A DNA stretch of 64,000 nt from Vibrio sp. Y2-5 (GCF_014596725.1 NZ_JACVEG010000002.1:186001-250000), one strand, 5' to 3'. Numbered from the stretch's first letter, positions 49,516-60,441 are shown. Program-made: numbers and translations. The notes: a model not told the origin generated them from the letters alone.

Positions 49516-51072
49516 TTACAACTTTTGGAAGTACTTGCGATCCTCAGTTAGGATGTGCTGGCTAATCATTTCATACATGATGAAATGAAGAAGTTCACTG
49601 TCTCTAACATGACCACTAATAAAACGGTCTGACAATTTTCTGGCTCTCTCTAACAACCTTGCATGGAGTGTAATGTGATCGCTGCAATCTACATATCCTG
49701 CATTTTGAAATATCACTTCTTCGTCCTTAAAGTGCTGTTCAATCTCAATTATCAAGGAATCAACTAACTTAGCTATCTCTGAGATCTCTTTATTGTCTAA
49801 AATAGACTGCAATATAATGTTCGAATGTTCTAACAGAGATCTGTGCTGCATATCAATCAAACTGTTGCCCGATTCGTAGGCGGGTCGCCATACCAACTGG
49901 ACAATGTTTCTTTTGGAGGTATCTGATTGAGTTGGAGTACTATCTACTTGAACACGATTTCTACCCTCAGATTTCGCGCGATACAATGCCTGATCTGCAC
50001 GATTCAACCATGAATCCCAAGAGTCAGAAGGTTGGCAAATAGTCAGCCCAATACTAACAGTAAGCTTGAGGTTATAGGGAAACTTATGCTTTTCCACAGC
50101 GACACGGATCCGCTCAGCTAAAGGTGTAGCATTAATATATCCGCTGTTTGGTAACAATATAACAAACTCCTCTCCGCCCCAGCGAGCCAGTATATCTGTT
50201 GTTCGTATACAGGATTGAACGACAGAGCAGAATTCCTTAAGCACCAAATCTCCAACCACATGCCCATATTGGTCATTCACTTGTTTAAAATGGTCCAAAT
50301 CTAAGACGATAAGAGATGCAGGTTGACCATACCGTTTTAACCTTGCGATCTCCTGCGGCACATCTTCTTCTAATCGAAATCTATTCCAAACACCTGTTAA
50401 TTGGTCTGTCCTTGCCATCTGCATAATATGTTCATCAGCACGTTCCTTCGACATCAGAACAAAGCCATTCGACATGAGAATCAAAGACAAAAATGCAGCA
50501 ATAAAAGTCATTATCTGCATAGGTGTTTGACTGAACATCTCAGAAACAGCATTTGGATTAATTGCAACGTTGACTATACGTATCAATAGCACGCCTATTG
50601 TAAGCATAAGGCCAGCAGTTAACAGGTATTTACCACGGCCAACAATTGCTTCTTTACAGCGCAATAAAATAGTAAGAGCCAAAAAACAATGGCAGCTAAA
50701 AATCAAGCCACTAATGATAATTCGTGCATTAAGATCATCCATTAGAAAGTAAAAAACAATGACTAGAGCAACAGTCGGCCCAACCAATAGAACTTTGGAA
50801 AGTCGCCGATGCAAAAATTCTCCGATTGCCGCACAAAATGAAGAATAACTAGCAGAAAGAACCCCATTCGCCATGAGCACATAAATAAACGGCGATAGAT
50901 GTCCCCTCAAGAAAAGCAAAATATAAGCCAAAGTGTGTAGCGCCAAACCTATCGCCCAAAACAATAGTTCTTTCTGTTCTTTTACCCTAGTAACTGAGGC
51001 TACAGCTAATGTCAACGTACCCGCGGTTGCAATAATTATTAAGAAAATAGTAGGAATATGAACAATCATCAA
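49516..51072 (-). CDS. Diguanylate cyclase with C-terminal bacteriohemerythrin domain
   Basis: A 518-residue membrane protein: about seven helices in residues 5-208, GGDEF domain 215-380, hemerythrin domain 395-518. The active site is GGEEF (299-303) and an I-site RxxD precedes it (Arg290-Asp293), so it should make c-di-GMP with product inhibition. All seven di-iron ligands of bacteriohemerythrin are present at the expected spacing: His410, His447, Glu451, His466, His470, His506, Asp511. It resembles V. cholerae VC1216 (Bhr-DGC), whose activity depends on the iron redox state and so on oxygen. A deleted copy of the same gene type lies at 41083. It is a single gene next to an integrase remnant. 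Confidence 0.92.
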   Translation of the reverse strand: MMIVHIPTIFLIIIATAGTLTLAVASVTRVKEQKELLFWAIGLALHTLAYILLFLRGHLSPFIYVLMANGVLSASYSSFCAAIGEFLHRRLSKVLLVGPTVALVIVFYFLMDDLNARIIISGLIFSCHCFLALTILLRCKEAIVGRGKYLLTAGLMLTIGVLLIRIVNVAINPNAVSEMFSQTPMQIMTFIAAFLSLILMSNGFVLMSKERADEHIMQMARTDQLTGVWNRFRLEEDVPQEIARLKRYGQPASLIVLDLDHFKQVNDQYGHVVGDLVLKEFCSVVQSCIRTTDILARWGGEEFVILLPNSGYINATPLAERIRVAVEKHKFPYNLKLTVSIGLTICQPSDSWDSWLNRADQALYRAKSEGRNRVQVDSTPTQSDTSKRNIVQLVWRPAYESGNSLIDMQHRSLLEHSNIILQSILDNKEISEIAKLVDSLIIEIEQHFKDEEVIFQNAGYVDCSDHITLHARLLERARKLSDRFISGHVRDSELLHFIMYEMISQHILTEDRKYFQKL

Positions 51073-51307
51073 AGCACCACAAATACCATCTATGTTGAGT
51101 TCTATGTATTTAACAATCGAAGTAAAAACCTATCAATTCAATCGTACTAACAGAGCTTAAACACATAACATAACTAAATAATTTAAATAGGATATATCAT
51201 GTGATTGAATAATAAAGCAAATGCTAATAATCGATTTATTCACATTTTTATCAACAAAGTATTACATTTAGATGCAAACCAGTGTTGCTACTTACATAGG
51301 ACATTCT

Positions 51308-51387
51308 TGGGGCTTTTTGAAACGTTCAGAGGAAGGAGAATGTTAATTTGGGGCTAAACTGGGGCTTTTTTGGGGCTAAATGGGGCT
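51308..51387. repeat. Five TGGGGCT repeats, four of them helically phased
   Basis: TGGGGCT starts at 51308, 51349, 51360, 51371 and 51381. The last four are 11, 11 and 10 bases apart, about one DNA turn. Each is followed by T or A. Clusters of G-rich heptamers like this are seen beside integrase genes of P4-like islands, where they act as arm-type sites. The 235 bases before them (51073-51307) hold nothing I can name. Confidence 0.7.
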
Positions 51388-51417
51388 ATTTCTTCCATTT
51401 TTTGATTTCTAGACACA

Positions 51418-51445
51418 AACAAAAAGCGCCCCAACCGGAGCGCTT
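51418..51445 (-). terminator. Terminator of the kbl-tdh operon
   Basis: Minus-strand stem AAGCGCTCC/GGGGCGCTT followed by TTTG; 17 bases after the tdh stop. Confidence 0.85.
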
Positions 51446-51461
51446 CAGAATCAATATTTGA

Positions 51462-52493
51462 TTATTCCCAATCAAGGATAACTTTACCGGAAGCCCCGCT
51501 ACGCATAGCGTCGAAGCCTTTTTGGAAATCATCAACCTTGTAGTGGTGAGTGATGATTGGTGACAAATCTAGACCAGATTGGATCAGGCTTGCCATCTTG
51601 TACCAAGTTTCGAACATTTCACGGCCATAGATACCTTTGATCACCAAGCCTTTGAAAATCACTTTGGTCCAGTCAATCGCCATATCTGATGGTGGAATAC
51701 CTAGCAGAGCAATGCGGCCACCGTGGTTCATGGTGTTTAGCATTGAGCTGAATGCACTTGGTACACCAGACATTTCAAGACCTACGTCGAAACCTTCAGT
51801 CATGCCCAGTTCAGCCATGACATCTTCTAACTTCTGTTCAGCAACGTTGACTGCGCGAGTCACACCCATCTTACGAGCAAGATCTAAGCGGTATTCGTTT
51901 ACGTCAGTAATCACCACGTGGCGTGCGCCTACGTGTTTTGCTACTGCCGCAGCCATGATACCGATTGGGCCGGCACCTGTGATCAGAACATCTTCACCGA
52001 CTAGGTCAAAAGACAATGCTGTGTGCACTGCATTACCAAACGGGTCGAAGATCGATGCTAAATCATCAGAAATACCATCTGGAATCTTAAATGCGTTAAA
52101 CGCTGGGATCGCAAGATATTCAGAGAAAGAACCCGTACGGTTTACACCCACACCAATGGTGTTACGACATAAGTGAGTACGGCCGCCACGACAGTTACGA
52201 CAGTGACCACAAGTAATGTGGCCTTCGCCTGATACGCGATCTCCAATTTCAAAGCCACGCACTTCCTGACCAATGGCAACAACTTCACCCACGTATTCGT
52301 GACCGACAACCATTGGTACTGGAATGGTTTTTTGCGACCACTCGTCCCAATTGTAGATATGGACATCCGTACCACAAATTGCAGTTTTCTTAATTTTGAT
52401 CAGAATATCGTTGTGGCCGACCGCAGGTTTTTCCACCTCGGTCATCCAAATGCCTTCTTCAGGCTTAAGCTTAGCTAGTGCTTTAATTTTCAT
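51462..52493 (-). CDS. tdh: L-threonine 3-dehydrogenase
   Basis: A 343-residue zinc alcohol dehydrogenase-type enzyme that oxidises L-threonine to 2-amino-3-ketobutyrate with NAD. Catalytic zinc ligands are in [16 protein letters not shown] (Cys) and VVGHEYVG (His-Glu). The structural zinc site is [15 protein letters not shown]. The NAD fold has [23 protein letters not shown] 52493 was chosen over 52505 because it follows GGTGAG and matches the family start MKIKALAK. It forms an operon with kbl, 46 bases upstream; the two together convert threonine to glycine and acetyl-CoA. Confidence 0.97.
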   Translation of the reverse strand: MKIKALAKLKPEEGIWMTEVEKPAVGHNDILIKIKKTAICGTDVHIYNWDEWSQKTIPVPMVVGHEYVGEVVAIGQEVRGFEIGDRVSGEGHITCGHCRNCRGGRTHLCRNTIGVGVNRTGSFSEYLAIPAFNAFKIPDGISDDLASIFDPFGNAVHTALSFDLVGEDVLITGAGPIGIMAAAVAKHVGARHVVITDVNEYRLDLARKMGVTRAVNVAEQKLEDVMAELGMTEGFDVGLEMSGVPSAFSSMLNTMNHGGRIALLGIPPSDMAIDWTKVIFKGLVIKGIYGREMFETWYKMASLIQSGLDLSPIITHHYKVDDFQKGFDAMRSGASGKVILDWE

Positions 52494-52539
52494 AATGCTC
52501 ACCAAATGATTCCTCCGAAATTGGAGGAAACAATAATCC

Positions 52540-53733
52540 TTAGATGATGTTCATCTCTTTACCGACTTCGATAAACGCGTCGATAGCTTTGTCTAGTTGC
52601 TCACGAGTATGTGCTGCTGACATCTGTGTACGAATACGCGCTTGGCCTTTTGGTACAACAGGGAACGAGAAACCAACAACATAAATGCCTTTTGCCAGAG
52701 AACGCTCAGCAAACTCTGCCGCAACTTTCGCATCACCAAGCATAATTGGAATGATTGCGTGATCAGCACCAGCCATAGTGAAGCCTGCTTCCGTCATACG
52801 AGCGCGGAAGTGTGCTGCGTTGTCCCATAGGCGATCACGAAGTTCACCGCTTTCTGCAAGTAGGTCAAGAACACGTAGCGATGCAGAAACGATTGCAGGC
52901 GCAACAGAGTTCGAGAATAGGTACGGACGAGAGCGTTGACGTAACCAGTCAATCACTTCTTTCTTACCAGAAGTGTAACCGCCTGAAGCACCGCCCATTG
53001 CTTTGCCTAACGTACCTGTGATGATATCGATACGGTCGATAACATTGTGGTATTCATGCGTACCACGGCCGTTTTCGCCCATAAAGCCGACTGCGTGAGA
53101 GTCATCAACCATCACCAATGCATTGTATTGATCTGCAAGGTCACAAATCGCTGGCAAGTTAGCGACTACGCCATCCATTGAGAACACACCGTCTGTAACG
53201 ATCAGTTTATGACGCGCACCTGCTTTATCAGCTTCGATAAGCTGCTCTTCAAGCTCTTGCATGTTGTTGTTCGAGTAACGGAAACGCATCGCTTTACATA
53301 GACGAACACCGTCAATGATAGAAGCGTGGTTCAGGGCGTCAGAAATGATCGCATCTTCTTTATCAAGCAGAGTTTCGAACAGACCTGCGTTTGCATCGAA
53401 ACATGAGGTGTAAAGAATCGTGTCTTCTTTACCTAGGAATGTAGATAGTTTCTCTTCCAAAGCTTTGTGCGAATCTTGAGTACCACAGATAAAGCGCACT
53501 GAAGCCATACCAAAACCGTGAGAGTCCATACCCTCTTTCGCAGCTTCAATCAGCGCAGGGTGGTTAGCAAGACCAAGGTAGTTGTTCGCGCAGAAGTTTA
53601 AAACATCTTCGCCACTAGAAATGTGTACAGAAGCGCTCTGCTGAGAGGTAATAATACGTTCTGATTTATAGAGACCTTCAGCTTTTACTTCATCAAGCTG
53701 GTCACGAATTTGCTGGTAAAAAGCAGTCGACAT
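52540..53733 (-). CDS. kbl: 2-amino-3-ketobutyrate CoA ligase (glycine C-acetyltransferase)
   Basis: A 397-residue PLP enzyme of the alpha-oxoamine synthase family. It cleaves 2-amino-3-ketobutyrate with CoA to glycine and acetyl-CoA. Family blocks: [48 protein letters not shown], and [19 protein letters not shown] holding the PLP lysine. It is first gene of the kbl-tdh operon. A short inverted repeat sits 29 bases upstream of the ATG. Confidence 0.97.
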   Translation of the reverse strand: MSTAFYQQIRDQLDEVKAEGLYKSERIITSQQSASVHISSGEDVLNFCANNYLGLANHPALIEAAKEGMDSHGFGMASVRFICGTQDSHKALEEKLSTFLGKEDTILYTSCFDANAGLFETLLDKEDAIISDALNHASIIDGVRLCKAMRFRYSNNNMQELEEQLIEADKAGARHKLIVTDGVFSMDGVVANLPAICDLADQYNALVMVDDSHAVGFMGENGRGTHEYHNVIDRIDIITGTLGKAMGGASGGYTSGKKEVIDWLRQRSRPYLFSNSVAPAIVSASLRVLDLLAESGELRDRLWDNAAHFRARMTEAGFTMAGADHAIIPIMLGDAKVAAEFAERSLAKGIYVVGFSFPVVPKGQARIRTQMSAAHTREQLDKAIDAFIEVGKEMNII

Positions 53734-53761
53734 TGCATTTTCCTTCTTCGTTTTTCGGAGC

Positions 53762-53782
53762 GTAAATATGTAGGCTATTTAC
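53762..53782. promoter_or_regulatory. Inverted repeat GTAAATA-N7-TATTTAC upstream of kbl
   Basis: Exact 7-bp arms around 7 bases, 29 bases before the kbl start. It could be an operator for a threonine-responsive or Lrp-like regulator, or a leader hairpin. No other structure stands out between 53783 and the terminator at 53963. Confidence 0.4.
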
Positions 53783-53962
53783 ACTGTAAAAATCACTGCC
53801 AGTAGCGACAAAATGTGCACGTTTTCCCAAACGTTACTCGCTACAATTTATCCCCTAAGTGTAATCCACTCGTTGAAAAGCGATTATCCTACTTTGCGGA
53901 AAAGCATTCGTGAAAATGAGGCACAAATAGAAGCTATTAAACCCACGTTGACGGATACCCAA

Positions 53963-53986
53963 TAAAAAAGCGCCCCGAAGGGCGCT
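53963..53986 (-). terminator. Terminator of the aldehyde dehydrogenase gene
   Basis: Stem AGCGCCC/GGGCGCT with a CGAA loop and a T run on the minus strand. Confidence 0.9.
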
Positions 53987-54008
53987 CCAACTGACGTTGT
54001 TGTATTTT

Positions 54009-55529
54009 TTAGAAGAAGCCTAATGGATTGATATCGTAGCTCACTAATAGGTTCTTCGTGTTTTGGTAATGGTTAAGCATCATTTTATGTGTCTCACGAC
54101 CAATGCCTGATTTTTTATAACCACCGAACGCTGCGTGCGCAGGATAAGCGTGGTAACAGTTAATCCATACACGACCCGCTTCAATGTTACGTCCCATACG
54201 GTATGCAAGGTTGGAATCACGAGTCCACACACCAGCACCTAGGCCATATTCGGTGTCGTTTGCGATAGCTAACGCTTCAGCTTCATCTTTGAAGGTTGTG
54301 ATTGCGATAACTGGCCCGAAGATCTCTTCTTGGAAGACTCGCATTTTGTTGTTGCCCGCCAGCATGGTTGGCTGAATGTAGTAACCGTTGCTGATATCGC
54401 CATTCTGGTTTGCCACATCGCCACCGAAAACAACTTGGGCTCCTTCCTGACGACCAATTTCCAAATAGCTTAAGATCTTGTCGAACTGCTCTTGTGAAGC
54501 TTGCGCGCCCACTTGTGTATCTGTGTCTAACGGGTCGCCCTGCTTAATAGTTTTGGCACGCTCAGAAAGTTTCGCCACGAAACGGTCATAGATAGATTCA
54601 TGAACCAGAACGCGGGAAGGACAAGTACACACTTCGCCTTGGTTAAAGAAGCCCAATAACGTCCCTTCAACACATTTTTCTAAATACGCATCTTCATGAT
54701 CGAAAATATCAGCAAAGTAGATGTTTGGTGACTTACCACCAAGCTCAACGGTAGACGGAATCAAGTTGTCTGCCGCACATTTCAGAATATGGTTACCCAC
54801 TTCTGTTGAACCAGTAAATGCCAACTTAGCAATTCGGTTGCTGGTTGCCAAAGCCTGACCCGCTTCATTACCAAAACCATTCACCACGTTGACAACACCC
54901 GCTGGAATCAAGTCTCCAATGGTTTCCATTAGCACTAAGATTGACGTAGGCGTTTGTTCTGCGGGTTTGAGAACCACACAACACCCTGCCGCCATTGCCG
55001 GTGCAATCTTCCAAGCTGCCATCAGCATTGGGAAGTTCCAAGGAATGATTTGCCCCACCACGCCAATTGGTTCAGGGAAATGGTAAGCGGCGGTATTTGC
55101 ATCAAGTTCAGCTGCACTGCCCTCTTGAGCACGAATACAGCCAGCAAAATAACGGAAATGATCAACCATCAAAGGGATATCAGCCGCTAAGGTTTCACGA
55201 ATCGGTTTTCCGTTCTCCCACGATTCAACATAAGCCAGTTTTTCGATGTTCTCTTCGATACGATCTGCGATTTTCAGCAATATATTGGAACGCTCGGTCA
55301 CGCTGGTTTTTGCCCACGTTGCACGGATGTTGTGTGCAGCATCCAATGCAAGGCTGATATCCTCTTCACTGGAGCGCGGAACCTGACAAAATTCTTTGCC
55401 GTTAACCGGTGAGGTGTTTGCAAAATACACTTCACGAACCGGTTTTACCCATTCGCCGCCGATAAAGTTATCATATTGATTTTTAAAATTAAAAATCGCG
55501 TTTTCAGTTCCTGGTTGCGCATAAATCAT
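54009..55529 (-). CDS. aldB: NAD(P)-dependent aldehyde dehydrogenase, AldB/ExaC type
   Basis: A 506-residue aldehyde dehydrogenase very like E. coli AldB and the acetaldehyde dehydrogenases of ethanol and acetoin catabolism. [14 protein letters not shown] binds the cofactor, [12 protein letters not shown] carries the general-base Glu, and [12 protein letters not shown] the catalytic Cys. [26 protein letters not shown] is a diagnostic C-terminal block. It oxidises short-chain aldehydes such as acetaldehyde to acids. A sigma-54-type promoter lies about 80 bases upstream, and the divergent AcoR-like activator is encoded just beyond it, so the gene is probably induced by the aldehyde or its parent alcohol. 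Confidence 0.94.
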   Translation of the reverse strand: MIYAQPGTENAIFNFKNQYDNFIGGEWVKPVREVYFANTSPVNGKEFCQVPRSSEEDISLALDAAHNIRATWAKTSVTERSNILLKIADRIEENIEKLAYVESWENGKPIRETLAADIPLMVDHFRYFAGCIRAQEGSAAELDANTAAYHFPEPIGVVGQIIPWNFPMLMAAWKIAPAMAAGCCVVLKPAEQTPTSILVLMETIGDLIPAGVVNVVNGFGNEAGQALATSNRIAKLAFTGSTEVGNHILKCAADNLIPSTVELGGKSPNIYFADIFDHEDAYLEKCVEGTLLGFFNQGEVCTCPSRVLVHESIYDRFVAKLSERAKTIKQGDPLDTDTQVGAQASQEQFDKILSYLEIGRQEGAQVVFGGDVANQNGDISNGYYIQPTMLAGNNKMRVFQEEIFGPVIAITTFKDEAEALAIANDTEYGLGAGVWTRDSNLAYRMGRNIEAGRVWINCYHAYPAHAAFGGYKKSGIGRETHKMMLNHYQNTKNLLVSYDINPLGFF

Positions 55530-55608
55530 AGTTCAGTCCTTGTTACTTTACTTTCACGTTATTGTTAGGGTGTGCAGTGTTGATGTTGACACTTGCTGAT
55601 AGTGTTAA

Positions 55609-55625
55609 CGCAAATCACAAGCCAA
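55609..55625 (-). promoter_or_regulatory. Sigma-54 type promoter of aldB
   Basis: On the minus strand, TTGGCTTGTGATTTGCG keeps the essential GG and GC at the 10-base spacing of -24/-12 elements and has TTGGC and TTGC intact. It would give a leader of about 70 bases before the aldB ATG. The adjacent regulator is a sigma-54 activator. Confidence 0.75.
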
Positions 55626-55733
55626 ACTTGTCGGCCTTGTTGTTAATAAGTTGTAAAGCTATGATTGACAAAATGATCGCAAGTATTAAGTGGCGACGGA
55701 AACGCGGTTTGGGTACTGCCACCCATTGTTCCA

Positions 55734-55750
55734 GTGTCCCGAAATGACAC
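55734..55750. promoter_or_regulatory. Candidate upstream activator site GTGTC-N7-GACAC
   Basis: Perfect 5-bp dyad with a 7-base gap, about 135 bases upstream of the expected aldB start point, the normal distance for a sigma-54 enhancer. It also lies 29 bases before the activator's own start, allowing autoregulation. A related TGTGACA/TGTCA pair lies just beyond it. Confidence 0.5.
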
Positions 55751-55778
55751 ACTGCTACTGTCACAACATGGAACAGTT

Positions 55779-57530
55779 ATGCAAATTCAAACAGTTAAAG
55801 ATTGGTTATCAACATCTTGGCATCGAAGTGAAGAAGCAGGGCTAACTCAAAGAAGCCGTCCTGAGCACATTCGTTTGCCGAGTTATGAACTCAAAGAACG
55901 CAAATGGTTAGCCACATCATTAATTTCCGCGGTAGAAAAACATGCTGTCCCACTTTTCAATCAGATGTGTGGGCACAGCGACAGTCATTTAGTGTTAACC
56001 GATAAAGAAGGGGTGATTCTCTCTACGTGGGGGCATCCTAGATTCAAAGAGCGCCTAACTGAAATTGCGCTGGAATCCGGTGCGTGCTGGCAGGAGAAAC
56101 TCAAAGGGACAAATGCGATAGGCACAGCGATTGTCGAAGCTCGCCCAGTAACGGTTGTCGGCAATCAGCACTACATTCGGCAGCACCATTTTATCAGTTG
56201 TTCTTCTTGTCCTATTTTCACTCATCAAGGTGAACTGCTTGGGATCCTCGACATCACCAGCGAACAACAAAAACACGATTTATCAATACAGGTTCTAGTA
56301 CAGAATATGGTTCAGCTGATTGAAAACCATCTACTGTGCGAAATCCCTCAAGGCTCGACTCGAATAGACCTTGCTTGCGAACGTTCACTGCTAAACAGTG
56401 GCTGGCAGGGTATTGTTATTGCAGATGAAGGTGGAAAAATTCTGGCACACAACCACATTGCCGCTCAGCTATTAGCGCAAAGCTCTGTGGTTGGTCACTC
56501 GATTGATGAAGTGTTTAACCAGCGACCAAAACCGTTTGTGTTTGAGAAACATCCGTTAACCCGCACACCTAGACAGTCTCACTACTCTTATACCGCTTCC
56601 TGCGAACTGCATTTTGGTGACACCACCATAGAGCAAGCATGGCAGCAGGCCAACAAGCTGATTGATAAAGACATTACCTTGATGATCCTGGGTGAAACTG
56701 GCGTAGGTAAAGGCGAATTTGTAAAAGCGCTCCACCAGCGAAATTCACGAAAAACCAAAGCGCTGGTAAGTGTAAACTGTGGGGCTTTACCAAAAGACCT
56801 GATTGAATCTGAACTGTTTGGCTATGTCGCTGGTGCCTTTACTGGCGCAAACAGCAAAGGCTACCAAGGAAAAATTCGACAAGCCGATAAAGGCATTCTG
56901 TTTTTGGATGAAATTGCAGACATGCCATTAGAAGCGCAGTCTCGTTTGTTGCATGTGATACAGGATAAAGTCGTTATTCCTGTCGGTTCAAACCAAAGTT
57001 ATCCGGTCGACATTCAGATCATTGCTGCCACCCATAAAGACTTAGAGAAAGCGGTTGAGGAAGGGACTTTCCGCCAAGATCTCTATTACCGTCTCAATGG
57101 TTTGATTTTGCATTTACCCGCATTACGCGAGCGACAAGACAAAGCGGCACTGATTGAAAACATTCATAAAACCTATCGTATCGGTGCTCAGTCTTTATCA
57201 CCCCATCTGATGGAACTTCTCACCAGCTACCATTGGCCGGGCAATATTCGTGAGTTAGACAACATGATGAAAGTGGCTTGTCTACTGGCCAGTGACGAAC
57301 CTGAATTGGGGCTGGAACATGTTCCGGGGCATATCAGCAAATCTTTGCTCAATCGCGTTGTTGATACCGAATCTGATGATGATGCCGTAGATCTAAAAAC
57401 CGCTGTCGAAGATAAGTTGCTAAAAGCGTATCAGGCGAATCAGGGCAACATCAGCCAAACATCTAAGATGCTTGGCATCAGTCGTAACACCCTTTATCGC
57501 AAGCTAAAAGCCATCGGCATTTTGAAATAG
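55779..57530 (+). CDS. Sigma-54-dependent activator, AcoR family
   Basis: 583 residues: N-terminal GAF-type sensor (about 50-190; GHSDSHLVLTDKEGVILSTWG, GTNAIGTAI), a PAS-like stretch (about 205-255), an AAA+ domain (about 285-500) with Walker A GETGVGKGEF, the sigma-54 contact loop GAFTGA, Walker B GILFLDEIADMP and the R-finger region RLNGLILHLPALRER, and a Fis-type helix-turn-helix at the end (ISQTSKMLGISRNTLYRKLK). It activates RNA polymerase sigma-54 in response to a small molecule, acetoin or acetaldehyde in relatives. ATG 55779 follows GGAACA; the frame also extends to 55734. It is divergent from aldB. Confidence 0.9.
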   Translation: MQIQTVKDWLSTSWHRSEEAGLTQRSRPEHIRLPSYELKERKWLATSLISAVEKHAVPLFNQMCGHSDSHLVLTDKEGVILSTWGHPRFKERLTEIALESGACWQEKLKGTNAIGTAIVEARPVTVVGNQHYIRQHHFISCSSCPIFTHQGELLGILDITSEQQKHDLSIQVLVQNMVQLIENHLLCEIPQGSTRIDLACERSLLNSGWQGIVIADEGGKILAHNHIAAQLLAQSSVVGHSIDEVFNQRPKPFVFEKHPLTRTPRQSHYSYTASCELHFGDTTIEQAWQQANKLIDKDITLMILGETGVGKGEFVKALHQRNSRKTKALVSVNCGALPKDLIESELFGYVAGAFTGANSKGYQGKIRQADKGILFLDEIADMPLEAQSRLLHVIQDKVVIPVGSNQSYPVDIQIIAATHKDLEKAVEEGTFRQDLYYRLNGLILHLPALRERQDKAALIENIHKTYRIGAQSLSPHLMELLTSYHWPGNIRELDNMMKVACLLASDEPELGLEHVPGHISKSLLNRVVDTESDDDAVDLKTAVEDKLLKAYQANQGNISQTSKMLGISRNTLYRKLKAIGILK

Positions 57531-57561
57531 GTAGCGTCAGACATTGTTGTTCCCGATTAAG

Positions 57562-60441
57562 CTATGCCAGATAATCCGCCACGTTAACTTGGTCTATCTG
57601 CTCTGGCAGTAAAAACTGTTTGGCGTATTCCATGTAAATACCTGAGTTAAGGAACAAAGCAAACAGATCGGCATCGATGTGATTGTCTTTGACCATACAA
57701 TGCATAATATTGAGCGACTCAGACAAGGTCTTAGCTTTTTTGTATGGTCGATCTGAACTAGTCAGTGCTTCAAAGATATCCGCAATCGCCATCGCCTTGC
57801 CTGCCAGCGGGATTTCTCTTTGATCAATACCTTGCGGATACCCTTTACCGTCCAGTTTTTCATGGTGACTACCAGCAATGAGCGGAATGTTTTTCATTGT
57901 GCTTGGGAACGGCAGTGATTCCAGCATCATCATAGTTTCGATGATATGGTCATTGATAATGAAACGTTCTTCATCGTTTAACGTTCCACGCTGGATGCAG
58001 AGGTTATAAAGCTCACTCTGATCGTTTTTGTATTGTTTAGGCTGCAACTGGAAGCGCACATCACGAATTTTGCTCGATTCCCAAGGAATACGATGTGACG
58101 GCTTATCCGCCAAAAGTGATTCGGTAACGGGTAGATCATTGGCATCATCACGGTAACGTTTCGCTTCTTCCTGCCCTAATCCCAACCTTGAATCCAAGGT
58201 ACGTTGCCAAGTTTTACCCGCGATTGCGTGAATGCGCTGTTGATGCTCTTCACTGAGAAACTCATTACCCTCATTCATTTGTGCAATAAACGTGAAATCT
58301 TCATCCAACTGACGCCATTTCTCATCTACTTGTGCTTGCTGCTCTATGGGTAAGGAGCCAAATGCCGACTGATAAGCGTCAATTTGAGCGTCTCTTTTCA
58401 ACACTTCAAAACGGGTTCTGATTTCATGAATGCGATTATAGATGGTTTCCAATTTGGTTGATTTATCGACCACATACTCAGGAGTTGTCACTTTTCCGCA
58501 GTCATGCAGCCATGAGGCAATGTGCAACGCTTCCTGTTCATCCGCTGTGAGCGAAAAATCGTTAAATGGCTGCAAATCCGATTCAGCCGCAGCCGTGACT
58601 AAACGTTCTGTCAGTACAGGTACACGCTGACAATGGTTCCCCGTATAGGGAGACTTAGTATCGATAGCGCCCGCAATGACACGAATAAAAGCTTCCAAAA
58701 GCTCTTTTTGCTCTCTCAAGTGTTTTTTCGTTTCAATAGCGAGTGATGTATAGCCAGTTAATACCAAGGTCAATGGAAGTGTTTCGTCCAATATCGATTG
58801 CTTTTGTTCGTTCAGATAAGCAAGGTTTACGCAACCAATGCATTTTTCATCTCGGTTATACAGCGGCACCAATATCCACCAAACCTCTTCTGGTAGACGA
58901 AGTTTTTTCGCAAACTCAGGAGTGTTTTCATAAATTAGATACTCATCGCCATTGACTTGCGAGTAGATATCACAAATCTTCTCGCTACTGTCTAAATAGG
59001 CAAGAGAGACATCATTTTTGTCTTTGGTTTTTCCATCCCAATAGATATGTGCCTCTAAACGATCTTCCTTTGGATTCCAAATGGACAAAAATGCACTCTG
59101 GGCTTGAGTGACCTTTACCAAGCCTTCACTAATGACCGATTGGATTTTTACTGAGTCTTTTTGTTTTGAAATGGTTCTGGTCAGTTCAAAGAAGTTGCGG
59201 ATGGTAATATTCATCCCCTTTAACGCTTTACTAAGATTTACAATCTCTTTGATTCGACTAGGTTTGTAATTAGGACCATCAAATTTAAAATGACTGATGT
59301 CTTGAGCATTTTGGGTTGCCAAACGAATAGGACGGCTAATAAATTGCGCCATAATATACACAATAGGCAATACAAGCAGCGCTAGAATGAACGCGGTTGC
59401 TATCGCATGATGTCGTATGGCAGCGGCTTTATCTAACAGTTCTGATTCTTTTATCGCAAATAGTAAGTAGAAGTCCTTATCGCCAATGTTCGCAACAGGA
59501 AACACCTCGCCAAACCACTTCTCACCATCAATCATTTCTGTTTTTAAGCCTTGCGCGACATTACTTTCATCGAGAATAAACGATCGGATATTTGGAAAAG
59601 GTAACTGGTCAATAGTCTCCAATTCACTTAATGACAGACGGTGGCTGCTACCTTCACTGAAGGCGTAGATATAGCGTTGATTTTTCTCAAACAGCAATCT
59701 TGTCGAAGGGTGGCTTTCCGCACTGCCTGCCAGCACATTTGAAACGCTGGACAGCAGTATCTCAGCCGCAATCACGGTTCCAGTTTCGGATCGTTTTTGC
59801 ACCGTTACGCCAATTTGCTGTTGAACTTTAAAGAACTTTGGCCTCGCCAAGCTCATCTCATTGCTTTTCGCTGCTTGGTACCACGTTTCTTTTCGAGCAT
59901 CTAAGTCGTTATTGGAGATAATCTGCGAACCAATGACTTTACCGTCAACACTAAAAAAGAACAGTGTCGCATAACCTTTTTCGTAAGAAGACATCACACC
60001 AAACAACTCCGCATTTTTAGGCACTGGAATGTCTGTCATCCAACTCGACTGGGTATTTTTAAACGCAGCTAATACATCCCCATTGCTATACCCTATGAAA
60101 TAAGCATTCACACCAGGCTGGGTATGCAATAGCTTTTGCAAAATAGTGAGATAAGGGATTCTGTCATATTCACGAGTCTGATCATTTAATTCGGTAAGCT
60201 CTAAGGTACTGATGGCATCCATTGCAGGCTGAAATACTTTTTCGAAATCGCCTTTAGTTGTGGTGGCTATCTGTTCAAACAGGGTTTGGTTAGCTTCAAA
60301 AATAATGTTGTCGATACTTTTGGAAGAGGCCCAGATTTGCAGTAGACACGAGCCCGCTACCACAGTTACAAACATCACAGACAAATGGATGTGTAGTGGC
60401 ATTACAAATCTCGAATACCACCGTTTTTCAGTTTTCTTCAT
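57562..60441 (-). CDS. dCache-HAMP-GAF-HD-GYP c-di-GMP phosphodiesterase-like protein
   Basis: 959 residues: helix about 17-36, periplasmic Cache-type domain 45-340, helix about 345-367, HAMP-like segment, GAF domain about 425-570, then an HD-GYP domain. The HD pair is His646-Asp647 (LHDCGK) and the [13 protein letters not shown] motif is at 859-871. HD-GYP enzymes hydrolyse c-di-GMP. The distance between HD and HHE is about 210 residues instead of about 60, because of an inserted helical region (about 665-810), so activity is uncertain although the metal-binding residues are present. ATG 60441 was chosen because AGGGAAA precedes it; the frame also extends to 60495. It is divergent from a LysR gene and convergent with the AcoR-like activator. 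Confidence 0.88.
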   Translation of the reverse strand: MKKTEKRWYSRFVMPLHIHLSVMFVTVVAGSCLLQIWASSKSIDNIIFEANQTLFEQIATTTKGDFEKVFQPAMDAISTLELTELNDQTREYDRIPYLTILQKLLHTQPGVNAYFIGYSNGDVLAAFKNTQSSWMTDIPVPKNAELFGVMSSYEKGYATLFFFSVDGKVIGSQIISNNDLDARKETWYQAAKSNEMSLARPKFFKVQQQIGVTVQKRSETGTVIAAEILLSSVSNVLAGSAESHPSTRLLFEKNQRYIYAFSEGSSHRLSLSELETIDQLPFPNIRSFILDESNVAQGLKTEMIDGEKWFGEVFPVANIGDKDFYLLFAIKESELLDKAAAIRHHAIATAFILALLVLPIVYIMAQFISRPIRLATQNAQDISHFKFDGPNYKPSRIKEIVNLSKALKGMNITIRNFFELTRTISKQKDSVKIQSVISEGLVKVTQAQSAFLSIWNPKEDRLEAHIYWDGKTKDKNDVSLAYLDSSEKICDIYSQVNGDEYLIYENTPEFAKKLRLPEEVWWILVPLYNRDEKCIGCVNLAYLNEQKQSILDETLPLTLVLTGYTSLAIETKKHLREQKELLEAFIRVIAGAIDTKSPYTGNHCQRVPVLTERLVTAAAESDLQPFNDFSLTADEQEALHIASWLHDCGKVTTPEYVVDKSTKLETIYNRIHEIRTRFEVLKRDAQIDAYQSAFGSLPIEQQAQVDEKWRQLDEDFTFIAQMNEGNEFLSEEHQQRIHAIAGKTWQRTLDSRLGLGQEEAKRYRDDANDLPVTESLLADKPSHRIPWESSKIRDVRFQLQPKQYKNDQSELYNLCIQRGTLNDEERFIINDHIIETMMMLESLPFPSTMKNIPLIAGSHHEKLDGKGYPQGIDQREIPLAGKAMAIADIFEALTSSDRPYKKAKTLSESLNIMHCMVKDNHIDADLFALFLNSGIYMEYAKQFLLPEQIDQVNVADYLA

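Noticed and set aside
51637..52176. 179-codon plus-strand frame inside tdh
   Set aside because: Antisense to an intact tdh with all its zinc and NAD motifs; no supporting signals.
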